Shown piece by piece: positions 1 through 7,650 of a stretch of 14,147 nucleotides of DNA. A program made the translations under genes and the position numbers. The notes under the pieces were generated by a model. That model saw nothing but the letters and a program-made list of their open reading frames with translations, was not told the DNA's origin and made no database searches. Source of the stretch: Stramentimicrobium sp964525625 (GTDB lineage Bacteria > Atribacterota > Phoenicimicrobiia > Phoenicimicrobiales > Stramentimicrobiaceae); NCBI GenBank assembly GCA_964525625.1, contig CAZGKY010000051.1, positions 1-14,147 on the forward strand. Direction: 5' to 3'. How positions within the stretch are numbered: position 1 is the first letter of the stretch; each line of letters begins with the position of its first letter.

Positions 1-174
1 GGCCCATTTCAAGTTATCTTATTCTACTTTGACAGAAAATATAGCACACACTCTACTGAAAGGGATAATAGATAATAATAAATTGGTAAAATTTAGTTGA
101 CTAATTTGTTATAATTATTTTAATAATAAAATATAGCTAATTTACTTTTTTTATCAATAAGCTGAAATAGCTTT

Positions 175-203
175 TTGCAATATAATTTTCATTAAGATAT
201 TAT
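175..203 (+). promoter_or_regulatory. Candidate sigma-70/A promoter of the ThiF-like gene
   Basis: TTGCAA at 175-180 and TATTAT at 198-203 are separated by exactly 17 bases. This would start transcription near 210 and give a leader of about 50 bases before the GTG at 259. It is the best spaced pair in the upstream 258 bases. The background is very AT-rich, so chance matches are possible. Nothing else is visible in 1-174. Confidence 0.45.
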
Positions 204-258
204 TCAATTCATCTTATATTTTATATCTTAAAATTTCTAAATTTTACTAGGTGTTCTA

Positions 259-1146
259 GTGGTCAAGATCAATAATTCTCCCAAAACAAAAGAAGCACTA
301 AAAGAGAAATTAATAAAGTACAAAAAACATTTCCTGAAAAAGGCAGCTGGACCTCCCCTGATATCAGTTTCTCAGGTGAAGAAGATAGCTCGAATTTTTA
401 ATTTATCATCTAGAGAAATTGAGATAGCTGCACTTCAGGAAGAAATAATTCCAACTCGTTATAGCCGTAATTTTCCCACCATAAGCCTAACAGAACAAAT
501 TACCTTGCTTTCTTCAAAGGTTGCCATAGTAGGATGTGGTGGACTAGGCGGAAATATCATAGAATTACTGGCAAGATTGGGAATAGGTTATATTATTGCA
601 ATTGATGGAGATCTATTCAAGGAAAGTAATCTCAACAGACAACTACTATGTACTGAAAATGATTTAGAAAAAGAAAAGGCAAAACGAGTGCTACTAAGAA
701 TAAAGAAGATAAATTCCAGTATTAATGCTCGGTCTTATTCTCAATTTATTAATAAGGATAATATTATTAATATTATCCAAGATACAGATGTAGTGGTAGA
801 TGCTCTTGATAATATCCCGGCCCGATTTATCCTAGAAAAAGCCTGTAAAAAATTAAAAATCCCTTTTATTCATGGTGCAGTCAATGGTTTACAGGGACAG
901 ATATACACAATCTTTCCTGAAGATACAGGATTAACTGCTATTTATGGACCTGAAGATAAATATCTCAATACAAAACAAAATAATATCAATCAATTAAGTG
1001 TACTTTCTTTTACTCCCTCTCTAATTGCTTCCTTACAAGTAGCAGAAGTAGTAAAAGTATTATTACGGAGAGGAAAACCTTTACAAAATAAACTGCTCTT
1101 AATCAATTTAGAAGAAAATGACTTTAACATTCTAGAAATTTCCTGA
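259..1146 (+). CDS. ThiF/MoeB/HesA-family E1-like adenylyltransferase
   Basis: This 295-residue protein is of the superfamily that adenylates the C-terminus of ubiquitin-like sulfur carriers (ThiS, MoaD) in thiamine, molybdopterin or tungstopterin synthesis. A charged N-terminal extension (about 1-60) leads into IIPTRYSRN (63-71). The Rossmann core follows: GCGGLGG at 92-98, acidic DGD at 116-118, the nucleotide-contacting NLNRQ at 124-128 and DALDN at 181-185. The C-terminal SLQVAEVVKVLL helix is typical. The two zinc-binding CxxC pairs of MoeB and ThiF are absent, and no cysteine lies after 196, so there is no usual C-terminal catalytic cysteine. The GTG start is supported by AGGTG at 249-253 with 5-base spacing. 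No carrier protein or cofactor gene is adjacent. The superfamily call is firm; the substrate is unknown. Confidence 0.88.
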   Translation: MVKINNSPKTKEALKEKLIKYKKHFLKKAAGPPLISVSQVKKIARIFNLSSREIEIAALQEEIIPTRYSRNFPTISLTEQITLLSSKVAIVGCGGLGGNIIELLARLGIGYIIAIDGDLFKESNLNRQLLCTENDLEKEKAKRVLLRIKKINSSINARSYSQFINKDNIINIIQDTDVVVDALDNIPARFILEKACKKLKIPFIHGAVNGLQGQIYTIFPEDTGLTAIYGPEDKYLNTKQNNINQLSVLSFTPSLIASLQVAEVVKVLLRRGKPLQNKLLLINLEENDFNILEIS

Positions 1147-1157
1147 TACACGGTTAT

Positions 1158-1219
1158 GGGAACAGTTCTCTTGATATAATATTTTCTTTCTTAAAAAAGT
1201 TTTTCAAGAGAACTGTCCC
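1158..1219. repeat. 16-bp inverted repeat with one bulge between convergent genes
   Basis: The arm at 1158-1174 pairs with 1204-1219 over 16 base pairs, with one unpaired A at 1161 or 1162. The loop is 29 bases and AT-rich. It lies between two convergent genes, where a shared terminator is expected. Neither arm is followed by a run of T, and the loop is long, so it is not a classical intrinsic terminator. It may block read-through or protect 3' ends. Confidence 0.6.
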
Positions 1220-1230
1220 GGCAAAGGAAT

Positions 1231-2421
1231 TTATATAATACCTTTCTCTGCAAGCTTCTCGATCTCCTCTTGCTTAAAACCTAAAAGATCTATATATATT
1301 TCCTGATTGTGTTCACCAACCAATGGTATACGCATATTCCTATTTCCTGGTGTTTTAGACATCTTATAAACGGACCCAGCAAGTTTTACCTTTCCTGAAA
1401 GAGGCTGTTCTACTTCGATAATCATCTCACGATGCAATATCTGTGGGTCATTAGCCACTTGTTCGAAAGTAGGAACCGGGGAACAGGGAACCTGAAATTC
1501 CTTAAATATTTGAAGAGCTTCCTCAACTGTTTTTTCCTTCAACCATCCATTTACTACATTCTCAACATCTGTCATATTCTTAGCCCTAAGCACACGAGTG
1601 CGAAAACGTTCATCATTACTTAAATCTTCTCGTCCAATGGCCTTAAGTACATTTTGCCATTGGTCATCTGTGATGGTACAAATTACCACATATCCATCCT
1701 TAGCCTTGTAGGAACCAAAAGGAGCAGAACTACTGAGTCTGTTGCCGATTCTTTTTGGTGGAATAAGAGTGTCGAAATAATCAGCTCTGTCAGGAAAGAC
1801 CATAGCCCATATTCCATCCTGCATAGATATATCAATATATTGGCCTTCTCCAGTAACATCCTTATAATGCAGCGCTGCCAGGATGGCAATAACCCCATTA
1901 TATCCTCCCATGTAATCAGCCAGAGAAATTCCTGCTTTAAGTGGTTCTCCATTCTCATATCCAGTTACACTCATTAAACCACCCATAGCCTGCCCCACTA
2001 CATCATAAGTGATCTGGTCACGACGTGGACCAGTTTGACCAAAACCTGAAATAGAGGCATAGATAATACCAGGATTTATTTTACTGGCAACCTCATAGCC
2101 AAGACCCAAGCGTACCATAACACCAGGAGCAAAATTCTCTACAAGAACATCACATTGAGCTACAAGCTTCTTAGCAATTTCCAGCCCCTCAGAACTCTTT
2201 AAATTTAAAGTAATACTTTTCTTTCCCCGGTTATAAGCCATAAACTGATATGATTCTCCTTTAGGAGTCATCGGTGCAGCCTTCCGTTCCGGTTCCCCTG
2301 TTCCTGGCCGCTCTACTTTTATAATCTCTGCTCCCAGCTCACAAAGAACTGATGTACAATGAGGTCCTGACAAATATTGAGTGAAATCTAATACCCTGAT
2401 ATCTTCTAATGCCTTATACAT
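1231..2421 (-). CDS. Family III CoA-transferase (CaiB/BaiF type)
   Basis: The 396-residue protein has the normal length of family III CoA-transferases, which move CoA between carboxylic acids through an aspartyl-CoA anhydride. Family signatures are LDFTQYLSGP near the N-terminus, ELGAEIIKVERPGTGEP at 28-44, NRGKKSITLNLKS at 64-76 and GFGQTGP at 126-132. The segment GLMSVTGYENGEPLKAG leads to SLADYMGG, where D169 is the expected catalytic aspartate. These are soluble proteins that form interlocked dimers. AAAGGAGAG lies about 8 bases before the ATG. No acyl-CoA dehydrogenase, hydratase or acyl-CoA synthetase is adjacent, so the acid used (formate/oxalate, carnitine, succinate, bile acid and so on) cannot be inferred. 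Confidence 0.93.
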   Translation of the reverse strand: MYKALEDIRVLDFTQYLSGPHCTSVLCELGAEIIKVERPGTGEPERKAAPMTPKGESYQFMAYNRGKKSITLNLKSSEGLEIAKKLVAQCDVLVENFAPGVMVRLGLGYEVASKINPGIIYASISGFGQTGPRRDQITYDVVGQAMGGLMSVTGYENGEPLKAGISLADYMGGYNGVIAILAALHYKDVTGEGQYIDISMQDGIWAMVFPDRADYFDTLIPPKRIGNRLSSSAPFGSYKAKDGYVVICTITDDQWQNVLKAIGREDLSNDERFRTRVLRAKNMTDVENVVNGWLKEKTVEEALQIFKEFQVPCSPVPTFEQVANDPQILHREMIIEVEQPLSGKVKLAGSVYKMSKTPGNRNMRIPLVGEHNQEIYIDLLGFKQEEIEKLAEKGII

Positions 2422-2492
2422 AATACATTCTCTCCTTTATTTATTTTGTATCAATTATATTCAAAGTAAGGGATAGCATAAGTTATTCTGAG

Positions 2493-2515
2493 TTTACTAT
2501 TATAGTGATAGTAAA
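2493..2515 (-). promoter_or_regulatory. 8-bp dyad overlapping a TATAAT box upstream of the CoA-transferase
   Basis: TTTACTAT and ATAGTAAA form a perfect 8-bp inverted repeat around a 7-base centre. On the minus strand the dyad contains TATAAT (2499-2504), which would start transcription near 2492, about 70 bases before the CoA-transferase ATG at 2421. An inverted repeat over a -10 box is a common operator layout. No good -35 hexamer is seen at 17 bases, so an activator might be needed. This is inference from symmetry and position only. Confidence 0.35.
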
Positions 2516-2825
2516 AATATTACACTCTTGAAATGTTATCATAAATTCTTATTTTAAACAATCTCATATTGAACCTGGGCTATGATCTACCATACAATTT
2601 TAAACAAAAATTATACTTAATATCTCAAAAAATAATAGTAACGATAAAAATAATTCCCAAATGATAATAATTTTTTATTTCTCATGTTGCCTGAATAGAA
2701 GAAAACTGTTGCTCATATGATGGTTCGACTAATTTTGATCTATATCAGCTTTTATATCTTTTGTTTCTCTTTAGGTAATATTAAGGTCAAGTTTAAGTCC
2801 CCCAAATTACAATATAAGGTAATCA
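2516..2825. other. AT-rich intergenic region without a gene
   Basis: This stretch separates the 3' end of the flavoprotein gene (2826) from the control region of the CoA-transferase gene. Reading it on both strands gives only short stop-rich peptides with no recognisable motif. No clear GC-rich hairpin with a T run is visible after the flavoprotein stop; only weak A/T stems occur around 2640-2690. Confidence 0.5.
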
Positions 2826-3545
2826 TTATTTAAACGGGCTTTTAGCTCCGTCATACCAACCCTTTTCAATCCAGTATTTCTTATCCAACGAATTATCATC
2901 ATCATATTTTTTCATTAACATTCTTCTAACTAAAAACATTATTCTTATCATGAGATAAGGATTATGTCTTTTACCGGAAGCTACCTCTTTATAGAACCTG
3001 GTAGCTTTCTTTCTCAACTGTATCAATAATTTTTCTTTTTTATCTTCTTTCATATTGTTCCATTCATCTCCAAATGTTGCAAAACTATAAGTATAAATCC
3101 TATTGATGCCCCAGTATTTCAAACTGGTAGATATAGTTTTTATAGCAGCTTTTGTACCCGCACCAGCGGTAGAAGATATAATAAAAGCTTTTTTCTTAAA
3201 CATTTCAATTCTTGGCCTGTGCACAATAAAAATATAGGCATAATGATCCAGAAATGATTTCATGCATCCACTCAAAGAAAGAGCAAATACTGGCGTTGTG
3301 AATACAAGTGCATCAGCAGATATCATATGCTCTAATATGGGTATCGTATATCCGGCATGAGGACATTTTTCTTCTCCCTTTAAGAAACATGCCCTACAAC
3401 CACAACAAAACTCAGGCAGGTCTTTTGGTAAGAAAATATCTACAAATTCAACTTCTCCATGTTTTTTCATCTCTTCTTTAAAAACATTCGTTGCTTTATA
3501 AGTATTGCCTTTTCTAGGACTACCATGTATTATTACAATTTTCAT
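2826..3545 (-). CDS. Flavodoxin-fold NAD(P)H-dependent oxidoreductase with cysteine cluster
   Basis: This 239-residue protein belongs to the NADPH-dependent FMN reductase / iron-sulfur flavoprotein group. The N-terminus MKIVIIHGSPRKGNTYK is the flavodoxin-type first strand and FMN-phosphate loop. Cysteines at 47, 48, 50, 53 and 61 (FCCGCRACF, then CP) lie where related flavoproteins carry a compact cysteine motif that can bind an iron-sulfur cluster. ADALVFTTPVFALSLSGCMKSFLDH at about 77-101 is the second flavin-contacting segment, and SSTAGAG at 128-134 the third. The C-terminal 70 residues are basic and not recognised. AAGGA sits about 11 bases before the ATG. It stands alone apart from the decayed gene upstream; the electron partner and substrate are unknown. 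Confidence 0.82.
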   Translation of the reverse strand: MKIVIIHGSPRKGNTYKATNVFKEEMKKHGEVEFVDIFLPKDLPEFCCGCRACFLKGEEKCPHAGYTIPILEHMISADALVFTTPVFALSLSGCMKSFLDHYAYIFIVHRPRIEMFKKKAFIISSTAGAGTKAAIKTISTSLKYWGINRIYTYSFATFGDEWNNMKEDKKEKLLIQLRKKATRFYKEVASGKRHNPYLMIRIMFLVRRMLMKKYDDDNSLDKKYWIEKGWYDGAKSPFK

Positions 3546-3611
3546 TAGAATTGGTTATCCTTTTCTACTTTAGATCTATGCTTCAGATTTTGCCATCAAT
3601 TTATAAAAATT

Positions 3612-4128
3612 TAAAAAAAAGTCCCTGAACAGTACCTTGATAAGGTTTTGCCCAATTCTGAGCAATCATATAAGATGGTATTAATCTCTGCTTTCTTTTC
3701 AGTTTGCATCTTAAGTTTTTCAAGATTATCAAAATCCGGGTGTTCGATCAGGATTGATTCAATAATGGAATCTACTTCTAGCAACATCTAGAAAAGTTTA
3801 TATTTACCTAAAAATGACTCATTCTCTCTAAATACTCAGCTTTAATCTTTCTATTTGCTCCCACCTAATCAAACATCTAATTGTCCCCGTTCATACAAAT
3901 ATAAAATTACCATTTTCAGCTTTTTATTCTTGAAATCATTAAGAGTAAATGTAAAGTAGGTCATATCTAAATAGACTAAATATAGGAGCTCACAACAAAA
4001 TCCAGGTAATTCTTCTCCCGGTAAGTTTTCAGGCTAGATAAATGTCATGATTCCCCTGTAAGCTTTTGAATATTCCCTTTACTTAATTGATTCTTGTATT
4101 CTTGAATATATTCTTTGAATGATGCCAT
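3612..4128 (-). pseudogene. Decayed gene resembling a small conserved family (recalled as DUF7000)
   Basis: No open frame exists here, but conceptual translation in shifting frames gives an ordered protein. It starts MASFKEYIQEYKNQLSKGN from ATG 4128 and meets TGA after about 27 codons. It continues in other frames as YLDFVVSSYI, then YLDMTYFTFTLNDFKNKKLK, VILYLYERGQLDV, NRKIKAEYLERMSHF and VDSIIESILIEHPDFDNLEK, ending in a Lys/Glu-rich tail. Several in-frame stops and at least two frame changes separate the blocks. The order of the blocks, and phrases such as YMDMTYF and DSIIE..L..HPDF, match my memory of a family of about 160-180 residues of unknown function. The number of lesions argues for real decay rather than sequencing error. 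The family name is from memory and less sure than the decay. Confidence 0.62.
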
Positions 4129-4132
4129 AAGA

Positions 4133-4579
4133 CTACCTCTCACCCCAGCGGTATTTTTTATTGTGAAGAAATATATCGAAATCGCAATTTAAACACAATC
4201 CATTGTGACAGCATATTATCTCACCACATCCCGGACACTTCCACTTTTCTTCTTCCTTTTCCAGGAATCTCTCCAGGCTATAGTTCTGTATAAATTCGAG
4301 ATTTTCAATCATACTCATATGGTATTTTGTACGATAGCGCTTATCCAGTGTTTTTAATCTTTTGCAGGGAAAATCCTGACACTCAAAGCAAAACCGAATC
4401 ATTCCTTTTCCAAGCAATTTACACCTATCGCCCATATGAGTGCAATGCTCTCCCCTTGGAATGCATCCGGGACAATACTTCTTATAGAATCCCTGCCCGT
4501 TCAGGTCCTTTTTCAAAAATTGATAGGAAATGCATAGGCTGCAATTTATTCCACATGGAGCAATTATATTTTTTCTCAT
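4133..4579 (-). CDS. Cysteine-rich DUF3795-type protein
   Basis: The start at 4579 (148 residues, MRKNIIAPCGINC) is preferred over an in-frame ATG at 4600. GGAG lies 5 bases before it, whereas nothing resembling a ribosome site precedes 4600, and the family usually begins just before this motif. APCGINCSLC, YCPGC, CKLL and FCFECQDFPC resemble DUF3795, a small cysteine-rich family common in anaerobes and presumed to bind metal. A second C-terminal cluster, CPGCGEIICCHNGLCLNC, looks like a zinc ribbon. No signal peptide or membrane segment is seen, so it should be cytoplasmic. The function is unknown. The stop lies only 4 bases from the start codon of the decayed gene that follows on the same strand, so the two were probably once co-transcribed. 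Confidence 0.78.
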   Translation of the reverse strand: MRKNIIAPCGINCSLCISYQFLKKDLNGQGFYKKYCPGCIPRGEHCTHMGDRCKLLGKGMIRFCFECQDFPCKRLKTLDKRYRTKYHMSMIENLEFIQNYSLERFLEKEEEKWKCPGCGEIICCHNGLCLNCDFDIFLHNKKYRWGER

Positions 4580-4905
4580 ATTAGCTCCATACACAATCAT
4601 ATAGAAATAAAAACGTCAAATCTTTATCATTGGCAATTTAAGTTATGCTACAAAGTTTTTACCATAGTTAACTTAGATAAAAGTAATTATTCTAAAAACT
4701 TTTCTTTAAGATAGAAATTCTCCTTGATTATATGTTATTATTCTGGCATAAAGCATTTTATTTAACTATCCCGATATTTCAGATTATTCTATTATCAAGT
4801 CAGCTGGAGTGTTATTTTCAATTATAGATCCAATAATAATAGATCATAATATATAATACATACTATCAAATTAGCCATAGTGTAAAATGAGACTATAGAC
4901 CCTAT
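4580..4905. other. Intergenic region without a recognisable gene
   Basis: This AT-rich stretch lies between the end of the ABC exporter operon and the DUF3795-type gene. Both strands give only short stop-interrupted peptides without motifs. It must hold the leader of the DUF3795-type gene; a TTGACG near 4612-4617 on the minus strand has no convincing -10 partner. No strong terminator hairpin is visible after the last permease gene. Confidence 0.45.
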
Positions 4906-5610
4906 TTACTCTTTCCGGTGGAGTAACTTGAACATAAAAATCAGCCATATCAGGTGTATCATCGCTGCCTGAAGCAAATTGACCATATCAAAAGAAGTGT
5001 TGATTAATCTCACTACCCAATAAAAAGGAGTTAGTGCTCCGACAACACTTAACCAGGGTAGTCCGAAAAGGTCTGCCACGGCAAATACATTTAGTATACT
5101 TAAACCCTTGGAATAAGTCACTCCCTTGACCTTATCCTCTGCAAAGGCAAACAGAAACAGACCAATTAGTACCGCAGACAAGCTATTCAGGAAAGCTATA
5201 TAAACAAGTAGGAAAAGGTTAATATAATAGATATCGATAAAATAATATCCAATGATTGTATAGATAAAGGCTGTGCTGAAGGAAATCAAGGAACGCATGA
5301 TAATATAACCAAGGTAGCCCAAGGGAGTAACTGACATTAATTCGAATATGTGTGCATCACGATCATCTATCATTAGAAAACCGCAAACCGTTCCCAACAT
5401 AAACGGTGCCATCAGAAGAATCACGGCCAAGATATATCCACAATAAGGAAAGATATCGAAACCTGTATATTGGAACAATAGTGGAAATCCATAGATAGAC
5501 ACCAATTTCACAATAGCAATAATAAAAAGAGGTAGAATCATGAAGATAATCAAAATGGGTTCACGAAAAATTAGTTTAAGATCTGCTTTCACTGTAGTTT
5601 GATTTAGCAT
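4906..5610 (-). CDS. ABC-2 type exporter permease (second subunit)
   Basis: This 234-residue integral membrane protein has about six hydrophobic segments (roughly 19-40, 58-80, 102-124, 130-156, 171-193, 213-230). A short polar N-terminus, LKLIFREPIL, leads into the first segment, as in ABC-2 transporters. The cytoplasmic loop DDRDAHIFELMSVTPLGYLGYI (82-103) after the second segment is the amphipathic coupling region expected to contact the ATPase. It follows the first permease gene by 3 bases, with GGGAG in that gene's end serving as its ribosome site, so the two are co-translated and likely form a heterodimer. The family is related to proteins annotated as fluoroquinolone-export permeases; the real substrate is unknown. 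Confidence 0.82.
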   Translation of the reverse strand: MLNQTTVKADLKLIFREPILIIFMILPLFIIAIVKLVSIYGFPLLFQYTGFDIFPYCGYILAVILLMAPFMLGTVCGFLMIDDRDAHIFELMSVTPLGYLGYIIMRSLISFSTAFIYTIIGYYFIDIYYINLFLLVYIAFLNSLSAVLIGLFLFAFAEDKVKGVTYSKGLSILNVFAVADLFGLPWLSVVGALTPFYWVVRLINTSFDMVNLLQAAMIHLIWLIFMFKLLHRKE

Positions 5611-5613
5611 TTA

Positions 5614-6306
5614 CTACTCTCCCTTTGTTACTATCTTTTCAAAAATATTTTTTACATGATAAAGCAAGACAGCATTAACAATAAGAAGGTAAATAGTTAA
5701 AGTAAGAATGCCTTTGCTCCCTATTCCATTAAACGCTCCAAAAAGCAATTGTAATCCAGCCACGCTGGGAAAAATATTAAAAATCCATGAATAAGAAAAG
5801 CCAATCACAGAAAAGCAAGGCAATACAATCAAGAGCATATAGGGAATCATCTTGATAAAATACTGGTTCATAGTGCTGCAGTCAGCAGCAGCGATAAAGC
5901 CATATAACACAAAAAAGGAAGAAGTAAGGGTAATACTGACAATCAATATAAACCAGTCGAGTGGTTCATGATAGGTAACCAGAACAATCATAGTAGCCGC
6001 AGTTATCGCCAGAATGGTCAATGAGAGGACTTTAGCCAGCAAATATTCGATCGAGCGCAAAGGTGTAACCATAACATACTGGAGGACACCCTGCACTTTT
6101 TCCAGCATAACAATAGCCCCTATAAAGAAAAATCCCACCATAGATGGGTCTGAAAAGACCACCAGAGGTACGGCTAATTCCTTCCATTCATGGGGAAATT
6201 TAGCCAGGACGATCATATAGATAAAAGTGAGCAGGACATAGACTAGGTAAAATCCCTGTTTGAACTGAAACCGAATATCCGCCCGAAAGGCATTAAGCAG
6301 TCTCAT
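5614..6306 (-). CDS. ABC-2 type exporter permease (first subunit)
   Basis: This 230-residue membrane protein has about six hydrophobic segments (18-36, 55-70, 90-110, 117-140, 151-172, 199-217). The loop EKVQGVLQYVMVTPLRSIEYLLAK (69-92) is the ABC-2 coupling motif, equivalent to EL.SVTPL in its partner. The ATG overlaps the ATPase stop in an ATGA arrangement at 6303-6306, which implies translational coupling. GGGAGAG within the end of the ATPase gene supplies the ribosome site. The sequence resembles the permeases often labelled fluoroquinolone-export subunit in clostridial genomes. That label is homology only; drug export is not shown here. Confidence 0.84.
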   Translation of the reverse strand: MRLLNAFRADIRFQFKQGFYLVYVLLTFIYMIVLAKFPHEWKELAVPLVVFSDPSMVGFFFIGAIVMLEKVQGVLQYVMVTPLRSIEYLLAKVLSLTILAITAATMIVLVTYHEPLDWFILIVSITLTSSFFVLYGFIAAADCSTMNQYFIKMIPYMLLIVLPCFSVIGFSYSWIFNIFPSVAGLQLLFGAFNGIGSKGILTLTIYLLIVNAVLLYHVKNIFEKIVTKGE

Positions 6307-7262
6307 TGCAGTTCTCTCCCGGTTAGCTTAATAAAAATATCTTCCAGTGTCGCTTCCTGGGTATGCATTGTACGCACTTCATAACGGCTTAGAATTTCCA
6401 GAAATTGTTTATTCCTCCCTATACCAGCAAGTGGAAATTGCGCTGTTAGATATTGCTTGCTTTTAGGGTCGGTATTATTATTGCCTATATCAGCTTCTTT
6501 ACTAATACTTGAAACACCTTCAATAGCTTTACCTATACCTATATTATCGGTACCAGTAATATTACCAGGATAATAAACAATTTCAACTATTTTGCGCCCG
6601 TGCTTAAGTTTTAGTTCAGCCGGGCTATCGATAACAGGCACCTTGCCTTCAATAATAAAAGCAACCCTATCACAAAGAAAATCAGCTTCAGTCATATTGT
6701 GAGTCGCCAGGAAAATTGTCTTGCCTTTCTTCTTTAATGCTAAAATCATATTGCGGATAATCTTGGCATTAACCGGGTCTAATCCCGAGGTTGGTTCGTC
6801 AAAAAAAAGCAGCACTGGATCGTGTAAGATGGAGCGGATAAAATTTAATCTCATTTTCATGCCCTTGGAATAATTTTCCACACGTTTATCCCGATCGGGA
6901 AGCAGACCTACACTATCCAGTAATTCTTCCATATTTGCCTTATTATTACGATAGTAAGAGCTAAACAGATTAAGGTTTTCATATGCAGTCAGCTTTTCAT
7001 AGAGATTGGGAAAATCAAAGACTACACCTATTTTTTCAAAGAAGTCCCTTCCCCATTTTTTTCTTTCCAATCCCATTACTTCTACACTCCCTCTATAGTT
7101 GCGCAACAGTCCGATGATGATACGTTGTGTAGTTGTTTTGCCAGCACCACTTGGACCAAGAAAGCCAAATATTTCTCCATCATTAATATTAAAATCAATT
7201 CCATTGATTGCTTTCTTTACCGACTGTCGATAAGTAAATTCTAAATTGGAAACTTTAATCAT
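6303..7262 (-). CDS. ABC exporter ATP-binding subunit (CcmA/DrrA/BcrA type)
   Basis: This 319-residue protein is the cytoplasmic ATPase that drives the two permeases encoded next. Walker A is GPSGAGKTT at 36-44, the signature loop YSKGMKMRL at 131-139, Walker B LLFFDEPTSGLDP at 151-163, and the switch histidine is in ATHNM at 186-190. The signature SKGMK in place of SGGQ is usual for this subfamily. The Q-loop is VVFDFPNLYEKLT, placing Asp83 where glutamine is canonical; bacitracin-type exporters can also deviate here. After about residue 215 comes a C-terminal domain with a polar insert rich in Gly, Asn and Asp (about 230-265), then the closing EATLEDIFIKLTGREL found in drug/antibiotic exporter ATPases. 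The ribosome site is weak: GGAG is about 14 bases from the ATG. Confidence 0.92.
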   Translation of the reverse strand: MIKVSNLEFTYRQSVKKAINGIDFNINDGEIFGFLGPSGAGKTTTQRIIIGLLRNYRGSVEVMGLERKKWGRDFFEKIGVVFDFPNLYEKLTAYENLNLFSSYYRNNKANMEELLDSVGLLPDRDKRVENYSKGMKMRLNFIRSILHDPVLLFFDEPTSGLDPVNAKIIRNMILALKKKGKTIFLATHNMTEADFLCDRVAFIIEGKVPVIDSPAELKLKHGRKIVEIVYYPGNITGTDNIGIGKAIEGVSSISKEADIGNNNTDPKSKQYLTAQFPLAGIGRNKQFLEILSRYEVRTMHTQEATLEDIFIKLTGRELQ

Positions 7263-7421
7263 TTACTTTAGTTTTCTCCAGATATTAAAGTTGTCCATTA
7301 ACATTTGGATATTTTCCTGATTGTACATAAAAATTATTTATTTGACTACCCTAATATTATTTCATATTCAAGGTTTATTTATAATTTTTTAATAATAAAT
7401 ATTATCTATTAAAACACATTA

Positions 7422-7650
7422 TTATTTGTCATATGGTATAGATTGAGTTCCATCAATATCCTGAAAGCCATACTCTTTTGCCAATTCCGCAGTAACTAAA
7501 ATATTGTACACCAACATATCCAATTTTCCTTATTTTTCTTTAATATGCTCAAAAACTTTTTTTTACTTCTTCGTCGTTTTCATGATTGCACAATAAAGCA
7601 ATGCCTCTCCCACCTGAGGAAGTAATACCTTTTACATCTTTGTCTGTTAT
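7422..7650 (-). pseudogene. Remnant of a short-chain dehydrogenase/reductase gene
   Basis: Conceptual translation gives ITSSGGRGIALLCNHENDEE, then VKK, a frameshift in an eight-base A run (7557-7564), then VFEHIKEK, a TAA stop, and GKLDMLVYNILVTAELAKEY, ending YDK and stop at 7422. The pattern GGRGIA...CDHTDDEEV..LFE.I..EQGRLD.LVNNA is the middle part of SDR enzymes of the DHRS1-like group. Here it reads N-H-E-N-D for D-H-T-D-D and LVYNI for LVNNA, so the NNAG-type motif is also lost. The N-terminal TGxxxGIG nucleotide loop and the catalytic YxxxK region are missing. About 70 codons remain. It lies upstream of the ABC operon on the same strand. Confidence 0.6.

Noticed and set aside
1654..1977. 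Plus- and minus-strand ORFs inside the CoA-transferase gene (also 1432-1623 and 1683-1958)
   Set aside because: They overlap a strongly supported gene and show no motif of their own. They are shadow frames.
4327..4584. Plus-strand ORF opposite the DUF3795-type gene
   Set aside because: It is antisense to a cysteine-rich protein with clear family motifs; no ribosome site or domain.
6014..6220. Plus-strand ORF within the first permease gene, and 8785-9003 within the thioesterase gene
   Set aside because: Both are antisense shadows without motifs or ribosome sites.
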